From assembly GCA_015183035.1 (NCBI GenBank), contig JACZZP010000002.1:2728001-2792000 (forward strand): a DNA stretch of 64,000 bases. Direction: 5' to 3'. Each line of letters begins with the position of its first letter. Within the stretch, counting starts at the first letter, position 1. The notes under the pieces are model-generated. The model was not told the origin of the DNA, did not search any database, and saw only the letters and a program-made list of their open reading frames with translations. A program made the position numbers and the translations under genes. This stretch comes from Meloidogyne chitwoodi. Its lineage: Eukaryota > Nematoda > Chromadorea > Rhabditida > Meloidogynidae. Shown piece by piece: positions 30,915-43,192 of the stretch.

Positions 30915-31904
30915 ATGACTGAAAAAACAGGCAGTGATTATTATTTTTTGAGACTAGTAACTTTAATAAATTATATTTTTTCGGTCTAACGAATTTTTTG
31001 CTTATTTAGAAAAATTAAAATAAACTGCTTGGTTTTAAACCAACATAAAACATTTTTATACACACAATTATTGTTGACACCTTATACAATGAATTATATA
31101 TATTTGTTTTTAAAAAAACGGGTAAGGGGCAAAACACCGAATTATCAAAACACCGTCTGGACAATAAATTAAATTTTATGACAGTCAAAAACGATCACAT
31201 AATATATATTATGGTTTTTATTGCTTTAACCTTTTTGTGTCTATGGCCGGTTGGTCTTCGCACAAATTTTGATCTATTAACTAAAATGAGTTGTCGTTAA
31301 AGTTTAATCTATCGCCAGACGTTGTTTTGGTCATTTATTGTTTTGCCCTGTCGTTAAAGTTTAATCTATCGCCAGACGTTGTTTTGGTCATTTATTGTTT
31401 TGCCCTTACGCTAAAAGATCAACAAAATTTATTTTATTTTAAATTGACATTATTTAAGAAACAAATGTTTCACACATTTAATTCACAAATTTTTTTTTAT
31501 ATTTTTTAATGATAAAATTAAAAAATTATTATATTTTTTTGAAAATTATGTGAATGTTAAAATATATTTATTACATTTATTAATATCTTTTTTTTGTTAA
31601 ATTAAAGTTGTAAAATTCCGGATTCATTTAAAATTAAATTTTGAATTAATTCGGAATTCTCACAAATTTCCCTTTTTGTTGTTTGGTGAATTGAAATTTG
31701 TTTTATTAGTTGACACTTTGAAATTTATTACTAAAGTTAGAAAATTTTTAATTACAGTTAGAGAAAAATAAAAAAGTAAAGTTAAATTAAGTATAGATGG
31801 AAACAAATTGTCATCAAATTTCCATTTTTTACGTTTTTATTTAAAGTCCTTAATCTTTTTAAAATATTTTTTTGTTTTTAGTCAAATCTTTAAAAATCGA
31901 CAAT
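30915..31904. other. Duplicated 3' flank of the NADAR unit, then spacer
   Basis: 30940-31115 and 31430-31640 correspond to the DNA downstream of copy A and are split here by the insertion at 31122-31409. 31650-31904 is AT-rich with no gene. A TGTTTTTAG acceptor-like site about 24 bases before the proteasome gene ATG fits trans-splicing. Confidence 0.65.
31122..31409. mobile_element. 288-bp MITE-like insertion with an internal 57-bp tandem duplication
   Basis: It starts GTAAGGGGCAAAACA and ends in the complement of GTAAGGGCAAAACAA, a short terminal inverted repeat. It interrupts sequence that is continuous in the paralogous region after copy A (around 28625), so the empty site is visible. Inside, a 57-bp unit beginning TGTCGTTAAAGTTTAATCTA is present twice with no visible change (31292-31348 and 31349-31405), pointing to a recent tandem event. 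Confidence 0.8.
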
Positions 31905-33099
31905 ATGTTTTCTTCTTCTTTTTCTTCTGATATGAATTTATTCAAGGAGTGTATGGATCTTTCTCTTCCTGTTTCTGCTGCAAAAAATGAATGGAATCCT
32001 TATCAGGCTATGGGAGGGTATTATTTTTATTAAATTGAACATTTCTAAAAAAAATTTTTATAGAACTTGTGCTGCTTTATCAGGTCCAGATTTCGTTGTT
32101 TTTGCCGGCGATACTCGTATGTGTTTGTGGGACAGTATACTTACTCGTGATTGTGACAAGATTCATGTTTTGTTAGTTTACTTTTAAATTTTTTCTTTTA
32201 ACTTAAAACGTTCAGGGATAATAACATTTTGTTGGGAACTTGCGGTTTTTATGGTGATGTTCTTCAGTTAAAAAAAATTTTGCATGTTAGTTTTATTTTT
32301 TTTTAAATTTATCCGTGAGCACTTAGGACATTAATTTGACATAAAATTTAATTTTTTAAAGCTTCGTCAAAAGAAATACAAATTTAATTACCAACATGAA
32401 ATGTCTGTGGATATGTGTTCAAATATGCTTGCTCGGATTTTGTATAGTCGTCGTTTTTTTCCATTTTATACTGGGAGCATTTTGGGAGGAATTAATACTA
32501 AAGGTTTATTTTTTAATTATTCACAATTAATAGGGGTTGAGGATCATTTTTGATTTTTTTTTGAATAATTTACAAAGATTCGACATTTATGTTTTCTAAG
32601 ATAGTGATCACAATCATTTTTTAGCTTTCTAAAATACTGGTCTGTAACCTTAAGCTTTTTTTTCAAAAATATCGAAAACAAAATTCATTGAATAAGTATA
32701 TAGAATTGGCTAAACTTACCAATACCATTTTATTCTTTGATTTTATTTTTTAAGGAGAAGGTGTTGTTTATCATTTTGATCCAATTGGTCATTTTTCCCG
32801 TTCTACGACTACTTGCACTGGTTCTGGCGGTTCAATTTTACAAACATTTTTGGATGTTAATTACGAACAGGTTACAATGGATGAGAAGAAACGCAAAAAT
32901 TTCACTGTTGAGGAAGCAAAGATAATGCTTCGGGATGCTTTTCGATCGCTTACTGAAAGGGAGACTTCTACTGGAGATAAAATTAAAGTGGTTTGGTTGG
33001 AGGCGGGTGATAAGAAGGTTATTTTTATTTTTCATTTTTTTGAAAGAATTTTTTTAATTTTAGCCACATTTTGAGACTTTCAAATTGCGTGAGGATTAA
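31905..33099 (+). CDS. pbs-6: Proteasome subunit beta type-1 (PSMB1; beta-6 in yeast numbering)
   Basis: Starts MFSSSFSSDMNLFKE at 31905. The beta-fold start is G-T-C-A-A-L-SGPDFVVFAGDTR, then LTRDCDKI. Next come NNILLGTCGFYGDVLQLKK, MLARILYSRRFFPFYTGSIL, GGINTKGEGVVYHFDPIGH, and GSGGSILQTFLDVNYEQVT. It ends TFKLRED. YSRRFFP and the FDPIGH-type motif are characteristic of beta-1/C5, a non-proteolytic subunit of the 20S core. No processed active-site threonine followed by the usual catalytic set is present, as expected. About 255 residues is normal. The symbol follows C. elegans naming for this orthologue group. Confidence 0.93.
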
Positions 33100-33130
33100 A
33101 ATTTTTGTTCAAAGGATAAATTAATTAAAA

Positions 33131-33370
33131 TACCGTATTTATTCTAATAGAATGACAATCGTTCTATTTTTCGATGCTATTAAATTTGTCATTCAATTAG
33201 AGGTGTCATTCATATAGAGTATGATGTACATTTCGTCGAACAAAATTGCACGACATTTCGCCTCTACGGCAAAAAAAACTACATTTCGTTTACCCGAGTC
33301 CATGATTTTTTGCTGTTGGGACACCCTTTGGTTTTTAGATTTTCAGGTGTCGTTCTATTAGAATAAATAC
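33131..33370. mobile_element. 240-bp element with inverted termini
   Basis: The left end reads GTATTTATTCTAATAGAATGACA (in part) and the right end, reversed, GTATTTATTCTAATAGAACGACA. Interior sub-repeats of TGTCATTC-AATTAGA lie near the left end, and TTTCGTCGAAC/ATTTCGCC blocks are present. There is no coding capacity, and the element lies just downstream of the proteasome gene. It is probably a MITE; the superfamily cannot be told because the flanking duplication is unclear. Confidence 0.7.
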
Positions 33371-33974
33371 AATTATTTTTGCTTCATTTCATATTTTAAA
33401 TTATGTTTTATTATTATTGTGCTATAGCAACTTTCAATTGGATATTTGGAGTTGAAATTGCTATATCTTTGACTTGATAATGATAAAAAAATTTGCTTTT
33501 AAATTTTAAAATAAACTTGTTTTTTATTCATAATTTATCGATTTTAATTATTCGATTATACATCTTTTTTAAATTTTTATTTTGGTTATTAAAAAATTAA
33601 AGATAATTTTTTATGTTTAGCATATGATTTTTCATATGTAATCATAAGTGCTCTGTGAATAATATTTTAATTAGTTTTTTTTTCAATTTGTTTATATTTT
33701 TTTTAAATACAATTTTTGCTTAAATTTACGTGTTTTTCCTACTAGTATACGTCATTCTCTGGTTTGATAATACCCCTATGTACATAGATATTTTAGCCAC
33801 ATCATTTCTATCGTTAACTGTGTATGGTGTAGTGGGTAAAGTGCTACTTTCTTACTAGTAATGTTCGAGGTTCGATTCCTTTAATGGAAAAACACTTTTA
33901 ATCGTTTCTAATCTTTGTTTTATGAATTAAAAATGTTTAAAAAATACGCAAAAAATTATTTTTATTTTTTAGAA
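33371..33974. other. Spacer with a tRNA-like sequence at 33815-33890
   Basis: AT-rich DNA without a protein gene. 33820-33880 reads TGGTGTAGTGGGTAAAGTG (A box) and GAGGTTCGATTCC (B box) with a putative anticodon region between. The outer ends do not pair as an acceptor stem, so it is a tRNA-like sequence or pseudogene. Confidence 0.5.
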
Positions 33975-36900
33975 ATGCCATTACTACAATCTTTCAATTA
34001 TAATAGACAGCATTATACGACACTCTCAGCATCTTTATTATCAACATCTCCATTTCTTTTATTATTTATTTTATTATTGATGAATTATACATGCAGAGGA
34101 CAAGTGTTTTCATTTACTGAAGAAGCTGTACATGAAGAGAAAAGTACAAAAATTGATTCGGAAAGTAATGAAAAGGCTAATTTAAATATTGTAACAGGTT
34201 TAATTTTGGTAATGATTTTAAAATTATTTGTTGAAATTTTCAAGATGAAAAAGTGGAGACGTCAACAATAGATTCCGTTAAAGTTGAGCAAAAAGATCCA
34301 AATATTGACCAAAGGTTTTTTATTAAAAATTTATTTACTACCAATTCACTTGGTAATTTTTGGGATTTTTTTTTTGAAAAAAGAATTTATGGGCTAAATC
34401 ATTAGTCTTATAAATTTAAAATATTTATTTTTAGTCCCCCAACAACTCAACAACAAGAAAATGAGGCTGCTGAATCAACCTCACCTTCTCCAATAAAACA
34501 ATCAATTATTGAAACTTCAACTGTACACCCAGAACCTTCTGCTCCAACAACTACAACAACAATAATGCCTCAAGAAGGAAATCATCCACACACAAAGCGT
34601 AATTACGCTTCTAAAGAGTGTGGTGCAAAAGTATTATATTCAAATGAAGAAGCTGAAAATAAAGGAGCAATTTTGAATGATCCAGAAAGAGATGATTATA
34701 TGCGTAATCCTTGCGAACGAGCACAAAATAAATTTTTAATTATTGAATTGTGTGAAACTATACAGGTTTAAATTTAAATTTTTATTTTAAATTTTTAAAT
34801 ATATTTTATAGCTCAATTCATTTGAAATAGCCAATTTTGAACTATTTTCTTCAAATCCAAAAGACTTTCGTTTATGGTCAAGTGAAAGATACCCAACACA
34901 AGAATGGGTTTTAATAGGTGATTTTGAAGCACAAAATATTCGTCAGGTTCAATCTTTTGATGTTAAACAAGCTACTTTATATGCAAAATTTGTAAAGGTT
35001 TGTGTTAAAATTTAATTTTTTGTTTAAAAAATCTTTTTATATGTAGTTAGAATTATTAACTCATTATGGCAATGAACATTTCTGTACCCTAAGTACTTTT
35101 GTAGTTTATGGAACTTCTATAGTTGATGAATATGAAGCTGAGGCTGCTAGTACTACATTACAACAACAATTTAATAAAATTGAAGATAATTTATCTAAAG
35201 AAGAAATAAATAGAGAACATAAAAATAATATTACTAGTAATGAAACAATAGAAGAATGTAGCAAGGTTTTTTTTTAATTAATTTACCCTATGATTTTTTT
35301 GAATTATTAAAATATAATAAATATTTTTTCGTTCTAAAATGAATTTAATTAATTAAAAATATTTTTTTAGGTATTAGGAGATAATCAACAAAAAGAAGAA
35401 ACAACCAAAAATGATCAAGAAGAAAATTTATTGATAAAAAATGATCAAAAAAATAATACAAATTCAACAATTAATGAAGAAAATTTAAATAATAACAAAC
35501 AATTAATAGATACAGGAAATATGTTAAAAACAATTGTAGAACAATTAGGTTCAAATATTAAAAATGTTATTGGACAAGCATTTTCTAAAACTAGTGAAAA
35601 AGAAGAAAATAATAAAAACATTGTTAATTCAACGAAGAAGAATGTTTCAAGGTATTTTTTAAAATCAGAAACAAAAAAATACTAAAATATCAGAACAAAA
35701 TAACAATAAAAATCAGAACTGAACTCAGTATTAAAAATCAGAAAAAAACCAGAACAAATTTAAAAAATCAGAAAAAACGGAATTAAAAACCAGAAAAAAA
35801 TTATATAATTTAAATTTTTTTCTTTCATTAAGATATACATATTCTTCATGTCAACAGTCTTCTTTAAAGCCTTCTCCATCTACCTCAAATTATCTAAATA
35901 TTTTTTGTTGGACATTTTTTCCAAATATTAATCGTTTAATAAAACATAAACAACAACAACAGCAATATTTATATAATAATTTTACTATAAAAAAATTTAA
36001 TAAAGCAAATAAATATCAAAATTATTTTCTTGATAAAGTTTTGCTTAGACAAACATCTTCTTTTTGCCCTTTGCCTTCTTTGCCTTTAACATGCAATAGA
36101 AAAAGTGAAACAACAAACAATGAAGAGTTAAAACATTTAAATAATAATACAAACAACAAAAACAACAACAATTCTTCTGAACAAGTTTTAAATGTAAAAC
36201 AAGTTGGAAACAAAGTTGTAGAAACTATTGTTGGAGAGAGTGGTGGAGAAAATGTTGTAAAAACACAAACACAAAAACCTGTTACTCCAACATATGTTTT
36301 GGATGAAAAGGGTTATTTCATAATGTTTAAATGTTAAAAATACCTAAAAAAATTTCAAAATACCCAAAAATTTCAAAATATCTAAAATTTTCAAAATACC
36401 TATAAATTTCTTAATAAGAATTTATGTTTTTAAAAATGCGAATTCTATATAAAAATAATCAAATTATTTTTTTAAAGTTAGCCGTCCTCTGCCAGGAACA
36501 AGTACAAATAGCAAAGAATCAATATTTATGAAATTAAATAAAAGATTAGTTTTACTTGAACAAAATATGTCTACATGTAATGAACATTTAAATGAATTAA
36601 CTAAACGTGTTGGAACATTTCAACAAAATAATGAATTTACGGAAAGTTTTGAAAAAATTGTTAAAACTACTGCTGAAAATGTTGCAAAACATGAAACAAA
36701 GAAAGTTAAGGAAGAAATGCAGTTAAAGGTTGTTTGTTGTTTTTACAAAAATCTGATTTTTGGAAATTCTGATACAAATAAAAATTAAATATTAGATCAG
36801 AACAAACTATCATAATTAAAAATTAGAAAAAATCGGAATAAAAATAAAACAAAAATATTAGAATTTAATACTAGAATTTTTATACAGGTTAACGATCTTC

Positions 36901-37519
36901 AACTTGAAGTTCGTCGACTTTCACAACTACTAAACACAGTACTAACATCAATTCAACCTATTAAACCTGATGGAACTTATTCTCATAATAATGAAAAAAG
37001 TAAATTAAAAAATAAATTAATATAAATTAATATAATTTTTTAGCATGTACTATGAATGGTATTGGTTCTTATACTTCTCCATCATATTATTCACAAATGA
37101 TTTCTAATTGGAGAAGTGAAGAAGATTATGCGAGACAAGAGGGTCTTTGGACGGTAAATTTTAGAATTGGAATAAAGTTAAAACCAGAATATTTTCTGAA
37201 CATTTATAAAAATCAGAATATTTTCAAAACATTAGCATAAACTCAGAGTATTTTTAGAACATGTTTGAAACATCAAAACTATAATTTTAAAAATTCTGTT
37301 GTTTTTATTCCAATTTTCATAATATATTTTAGCCCTTATATATTTTATTATTAACTTTTTTAGACAAATGAAGTAATTGTTCTGGTTATTATTGTACAAA
37401 TCGGCACATTAATTGCTCTTAAATTAATTCGTTCATTTATGATTTATGTAAAAAATATTGGCTTTTTTAATTCAACAAAAACACAAGTAATTTTGATTAA
37501 ATCATCTTCACCAAATTAA
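33975..37519 (+). CDS. SUN-domain ER protein of the SUCO/SLP1 (osteopotentia) family
   Basis: Starts at 33975, three bases after a TTTTTTAG acceptor. Residues about 15-40 form a signal peptide ([20 protein letters not shown]). A Ser/Thr/Pro-rich linker follows, then a SUCO-type SUN domain: [131 protein letters not shown]. Long asparagine-rich low-complexity segments come next, then a coiled coil ([39 protein letters not shown]). A C-terminal membrane span is [21 protein letters not shown]/Slp1 proteins work in the ER on folding of luminal and matrix proteins. Length is about 800 residues. Introns carry ATCAGAAT repeats. Confidence 0.9.
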
Positions 37520-38487
37520 AATATAATATAATAATAGAAAATATATTTTTGTGTAAAAATCGTATTATTTTATGTTTGACAAGGCTTCCATTTTGATTTT
37601 AAAAAAATTTTTCGACTTTAAAAATATTTAACAAATATACAATAGAAAAATTGGAAAATAAAATCAGAATAATTTTAGAACAAAATCAGAATAATTTCAA
37701 AACAAATTCAGAATAATTTTAGAACAAAATCAAAACATAATGGATTAAAATCAGAACAAAAATAAAAAATTTTATAATATAACTTGGAAGTCTTAAACTA
37801 ATAAATAGGTATATCATTTATTATCAGAGCTATATATAATATATACATAATTTTAATTCTGACCCTAGTACATATGCCGTGATAACTTACGTGTATTTTT
37901 ACTATTTTATTTTTTGTATTATTTCTTTCACATTAATTTTTGATTTAATTCCTTGAATTTATGGGTGGTTTTTGAATTATTATTTTTTCAATTTTAATTC
38001 TAGCGATGCTTGAAAGTATTCCTTTTTATTATTATTATTCTAATTTCCATTTAGGGGCTGAATTTTTTAATTCAAAAAATATTTTATCTATTTTTTCTTT
38101 AATTTCTTTCAATCTCATAATTTTCACACAAAACTGTGTTTTTTAATAATAGAGCTCAACGAAAAAAATTTATTTAATTTTATTCTATTTTTATTAAAAT
38201 ATGATTCACAATTTTATTCGGTTATGTATTATAAAAAGAAATTATTATTATTACTAAGAAAGGTATTTTTATCAATAAGAAATTATTGATAAAAATTATT
38301 TTATAATAAATAATAAAAAATATATATTTAGATTTTACTTGTTTTTTTAATTCCCTTTTCTCTCAATAATTATTCTTCATTCCATATATCATCAACGTTT
38401 TTGTATTTGTTGTTACTAATCATAACAATGGCTTCTAGCACTTAATTATTAATTATATTTAAATAATATAAAAGAAAAATGACAAAC
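37520..38487. other. Intergenic, ATCAGAATA repeats at 37660-37770
   Basis: No gene. 37660-37770 repeats AAATCAGAATAATTTTAGAAC several times, the family that also fills nearby introns. The rest is AT-rich. Confidence 0.5.
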
Positions 38488-38703
38488 TTATCCAAAACGA
38501 TAGCCGACACGCTCCTCCATTCCAACTTCGTCCAAGATTCTTTGATCAAGTATACCGAATTGTCCAATCTAGTAAATAAAATATTTTTTAAATTTTACTA
38601 TAAAATAATTACAAACTTCAAGAGGTGAACCATTATGTTTCAAGTTAATAGAAAAGGATGGATGCAAAAACGTTGAATTTTTTGGAATAAACATATAATT
38701 CAT
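38488..38703 (-). CDS. Small conserved-looking protein, 55 residues
   Basis: Two exons with a 51-base intron (GTTTGT...CTAG) join in phase 0. The first is MNYMFIPKNSTFLHPSFSIN followed by LKHNGSPLE; the second is IGQFGILDQRILDEVGMEER followed by VGYRFG. The composition is that of a real gene (balanced residues, no repeat), with no signal peptide or membrane span. I do not recognise the family. It lies between two plus-strand genes in the opposite orientation. Confidence 0.55.
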
Positions 38704-39474
38704 TTTTTTTATTAAAAATGTTATCCAAAACCTTAAATAAAGTAAAAAGTATGAGAGGCTCTAAAATCTTAGGGTGTGTCATAAGTTTTGAGCCACCGCA
38801 TATATACAGCAATACCGAGGGTCCAATACATGAACATTATATACCATTCGAAAGCTTAAACTCTATCTCGTTTGACATGTTTCAGCGTTTTTTACAAAAA
38901 TCAAAAAACATTTTATTTTTTATTATTTTTAAATTTAAAATAAAAAATTTAAATCTAAAAAATCTTTAAATAAGAAAAAAAGAAGGGAATGCATGGAATA
39001 AGGTTTAACGAGGATCAAAAGCGTATACCATTAAACCATGCATCTACATTTCTTTATTCTCTTTAAAAGCTTTTGAAACATTTTCCTCTCTTATTAGAGT
39101 ATGGAGAAGACTTGAGTGCCGCCGATTTGGTGCTGTGCTCTTTTTCTAATTGAAAAAAATCTTGCCCGTATGGAACTAAAGGCAGGATCGCTGACATTCA
39201 TTTTTATATGCAAGAAACTACTACACCATTCAGGCAATATTTGTAAACGCAGGCTTTTCCTTATTATTTCTTTTTATTATAAGAGTGAGGACAATTGAAT
39301 ACCGCCAGTTTAGCGTATGATTTTTCTAAGAAGTTAATTCAGATAATCATGAAAAATCCTAACTTAACGATATAAGTGTTGCGATTAGTTGTCGGTGACT
39401 AAAGATCCTCTATCTGTTTTATTTATTTTTTTCTTGATATTTTCACTTTAAGCGTATTATTTTTTACTTTTAAA
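38704..39474. other. Intergenic, repeat fragment and a tRNA-like hairpin
   Basis: 38770-38890 (GGGTGTGTCATAAGTTTTGA, CATTCGAAAGC) looks like a transposon remnant. On the minus strand at about 38992-39047 a short tRNA-like sequence is closed by a perfect TGCATGG/CCATGCA stem with an A-box-like TGGTTTAATGGTATACG. It has no B box or T-arm. No protein gene is supported. Confidence 0.45.
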
Positions 39475-42069
39475 ATGGATGAAAAATTACTAACAAAAAT
39501 TAATAATTGGCTTGAATGGGATAAGGTTTGTTTTATTTAAAAAAATTTTAAAAGTTTATTTTTAGAATGAAGAAACACGTAAACAAATTCAAGCACTTGT
39601 AGATACTAACAATTTGCCAATTCTTAAAAATTTAATGCTTGGAGAACTCTCTTTTGGAACTGCAGGTTTATTATTAAATTATTTTATAATTAATTTCTAA
39701 AAAAAGGAGTGCGTACCAAAATGGGCCCAGGATTTTCCCAATTAAACGACCTTACAATCATTCAACTTTCTCATGGAATGGCCCAACATTTACTTGAAGA
39801 ATTGGCTAGTAAAGGGAATAATAAAATACCACTAATTGTAGTTGGCTTTGATGGACGTCACAACAGCTTAAGGTTTTTTAATTCTATTTTACAAATTTTT
39901 AAAAATTCTAAATTTTAAGATTCGCTCAGTTAGCCTCTAATGTATTTATCAAAAACAGAATTAGAGTAAATTTCTTTTCTGAATGTGTACCTACACCTGT
40001 TGTTTCCTTTGCTGTTGTTGCGCTTAATTGTGATGCTGGTTTAATGGTTATATTTATTTTAAAATTTTTTTTAGAATTATTCTAATGATTTTTTCCATTT
40101 AAAATAATTTTTTTATTTTTATTTCACTTAAAAATTTCAGATAACAGCTTCTCATAATCCAAAGGAATATAATGGCTATAAAGCTTATTGGAATAATGGA
40201 GCTCAAATATTATCTCCACATGATGATAGAATTTGTCAACTTGCAAGAGAAAAGCCTAGAGATGATTATTGGAATATTTCAAGCTTAACTGTTAATCCTT
40301 TATTCTCAAGTGCTGATTCTGTTTTGGAAAAATATTTTTATAGCGAATCTTCTGTTTGCTGCTTTTTCAAGTTTGTTTTTTAAAAGGTTTAATTTATTGT
40401 TTGAGTTAGTGTAGTTGGGAAGCGTTTCGATTTTTAATTGAGGTTTTCGAGGGTTCGAACCCGACTCGTGGAAAAGTTTAATTTTGAAATGTGAAATTTT
40501 TTAAAATTAAAAAATAGATAAACAACTCAATGAGTGTTTATAAATATTTATAATAAATTTTTTTTACAATTTTTAGGGAATTAAACGCAAAAACTTGTCT
40601 TAAAATGACCTATTCTGCTTTTCATGGTGTTGGATCAAAATTTGCTCGTCGAATGTTTGCAGAATTTGGATTTCCAGAAAATGCTATTTCTTATGTGAAG
40701 GTTATTTAATTAATTTTAAACTCAATTTCGTCTCTTTTTAAGGATCAAGATGAGCCTAATCCAGACTTTCCCACTGTTACCTTTCCTAACCCTGAAGAAG
40801 GACATTCTGTTCTAAAATTGTGTTATCAAACAGCAGATGAGAATGATGCAACTTTAATATTGGCTAATGACCCCGATGCTGATAGACTTCAAATTGCTGA
40901 AAAACAACCTGAGTTTGCTTTTAAAAATATTTTAAATTAATTTTTTTTTAATTTTCTAAGAGGTGATTGGCGTTTATTTAACGGCAATGAAATGGGTACA
41001 TTACTAACATGGTGGATTTGGACCCAATGGCGTCAACGAAATTTAAGTGTACCCGCAGAAAATGTTTATTTATTAAACAGTGCTGTTTCTACCCAAATTG
41101 TTTCTACAATGGCTAAAATTGAAGGTTACTTTTTTAATTTATTTAAATAAATTTAAAATTTTTAAGGCTTCAAAAATGATGTGTCTCTAACCGGTTTTAA
41201 ATGGATTGGTAATTTGGCACATGAAATTCGTTCAAAAGGAAAATTGGTTATTCTTGCATGGGAGGAATCTATAGGTTTAATTTAATTTTTTAAATAAAAA
41301 ATTAACTAATTTTTTATTAAGGTTTTGCAGCTGGAACGACACTTGACAAGGTTTTTTAATTAAATTTTTTTATTTTTTTTAAAGGATGGAGTAAGTGCTG
41401 CAGCAGTGTTTGCAGAAATGGCCAATTTTTTAGTTTCTCAATCATTAAATTTGAAAAAACAACTTTATAAAATTTATAATAAATATGGTTTTCATTTAAC
41501 TAGAAATTCTTATTGGATTGTTCCTCAAAATGAAATTAATAAAAAATTATTTAATAATCTTCGAGAAAATGGAAAATATCCAAAAAATATTGGAGGAGAT
41601 TCTTTGGATGAAAAATACTTTGTTAAATATGTTCGGGATTTAAATACAGGTTAATTTAATTTTTAATTCTTTCGATAGGTTTTTGTTTTATTTTTTTTGT
41701 ATTTTGTGTTTTTGTATTTTTTTCTAAAATTTATTTTCATAATATTTATAGGGTTTGATTCTGCCCAATCAAACAACAAAGCAATTCTTCCTTTAAGTAC
41801 TACTTCTGATATGATAACTTTTACATTAACAACGGGAAGTATAGTTACATTACGTGCAAGTGGGACAGAACCAAAAATCAAATATTATATTGAATTAAAA
41901 ACTGAGTCTGGAAAAACTGAAAAGTAAAGGAAATTTTTTTTATGGATAAAAAATTATTAAAAAATTTTTTAGTGATTTGGAACAAATTGAAAATGAACTT
42001 GTTCAATTGGAACTTAATGTTGTGAATAATTTATTACAGCCAGAAAAATATGGTCTTATTAGTCGTTAA
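39475..42069 (+). CDS. Phosphoglucomutase-2 / phosphopentomutase (PGM2 family)
   Basis: About twelve exons from [18 protein letters not shown]. Landmarks are [19 protein letters not shown] (substrate phosphate region), [22 protein letters not shown], and the catalytic phosphoserine loop [14 protein letters not shown]. Then come [18 protein letters not shown], the metal-binding loop [50 protein letters not shown] with [15 protein letters not shown], and the C-terminal phosphate-binding [14 protein letters not shown]. All elements of the alpha-D-phosphohexomutase fold are intact, at about 590 residues, normal for PGM2. It interconverts ribose or deoxyribose 1- and 5-phosphates and glucose 1- and 6-phosphates in the cytosol. 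One intron (40378-40577) contains a tRNA-like insert. Confidence 0.95.
40400..40480 (+). repeat. tRNA-like insert in a PGM2 intron
   Basis: TTAGTGTAGTTGGGAAGCG (A box) and GAGGGTTCGAACCCGAC (B box) are correctly spaced, with a T-stem that pairs perfectly. The acceptor ends (GAGTTAG and CTCGTGG) do not pair well. It is probably a tRNA-derived element or pseudogene, inserted in the sense orientation. Confidence 0.6.
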
Positions 42070-42551
42070 GAATTTTTTCTTTTAATTAAATTTATATTTG
42101 GGATTGCTTCACTTTGTTCTTGGGCTTTTTTAAATTAATTTTTTAATTTTTCTCTTTTGCTATCAGAATTTTATTTTTGAATATCAGAATTTTGGTAAAT
42201 CAGAATTCTGATTTAAAAAAAATATTAATCTTATATTCTGGTTTTGTTTTTGTTTATTCTGATTTGTTTCTTGCCTTTTCTGATTTAAATTCTGATGTTT
42301 TCCTAATTTATTTATAATATTATTCTGATTTTTATGATTTTCAAATTCAATAACATTCTTATTTAATTTTGTGATATTTATTGGGAATTAATTTTATTAT
42401 TTTTTTTTAAATTTAAACGGAGTCCTTGAATATATATTTAAATAAATTGGATTAATATTTGATATTTATTTATTTTAGATTATTGATTTTTTAAAGTTAT
42501 TATTTAACTATAGTATTTTCCTATTTTAATTATATTTTAATATTTTGGTAG
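42070..42551. other. Spacer with TTCTGATT repeats
   Basis: 42160-42340 is built of ATCAGAATTTT and its complement TTCTGATTTG units. No gene is seen. Confidence 0.55.
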
Positions 42552-43192
42552 ATGACCTCAACAATTAGCAAAACATTAACAAAAAGCGCTTCTTTTCCAT
42601 TAATTTGTTATATAAAGAAAGTCTACACACTGGTTTTTGAAAAAGTGTTTTTCAGAAAAAAGCAACCTCACGATCCCAAAGGTTTACAATTTTATTTATT
42701 TAGCTTTTTTGAATTTATTAAATTGGTTTAAATCTTTCTAAATAATTTTACATTAGTTTTTATCTTAATATTTTTATAAAATTTTAGTATTGTGCGAGGA
42801 GGACGTTAAAAAATTGATTCATAAACATCTCGACGCGCGTAGAGCTCCCAGACGAAAGGTTTTATTAAAATTAAATGAAAAAGGCAAAACTGATTAAGAG
42901 ATTAAGTCCTATTTTAGCATGATTGTAAACTTTTAATAGCATTATTATATTTTGGGTCGATTAGTTCCTGAAAGAATAATTTTTTCTATCAAATTTAAAT
43001 GAACTTATTTAGAAAAATTGCTGCTTTTACATGACAATTTTAATTAATTGTTTCTATTTTCTGTTTGTATTATTTATGGGCCTTAGTGTAGCAGTGCTTA
43101 TGTATCTAATTTATAGAGAAGTCGATAATTTTGCATTAAAAATGGAAGAATTATTGCAAGAAATGAAAAATTTGAAAGGAAATCATAACTAA
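42552..43192 (+). CDS. Small single-pass membrane protein, unknown
   Basis: Exon 1 (from 42552) begins MTSTISKTLTKSASFPLICY and ends KKQPHDPK. Exon 2 reads VLCEEDVKKLIHKHLDARRA then PRRK. The best-fitting third exon starts after TTATTTAG near 43009 and continues in phase. It has KNCCFYMTILINCF, a strong membrane span (FVLFMGLSVAVLMYLIY) and a short coiled coil (LKMEELLQEMKNLKGNHN), stopping at 43192. An alternative acceptor near 42917 gives a shorter, different C-terminus, so two isoforms or a separate 53-residue frame from 43033 are possible. No family recognised. Confidence 0.4.

Noticed and set aside
31291..31509. Frame repeating LSLKFNLSPDVVLVIYCFA
   Set aside because: Only a translation of the 57-bp tandem duplication inside a MITE-like insertion.
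33815..33890. Functional tRNA gene
   Set aside because: A and B boxes are present but the acceptor arms do not pair and the anticodon stem is weak.
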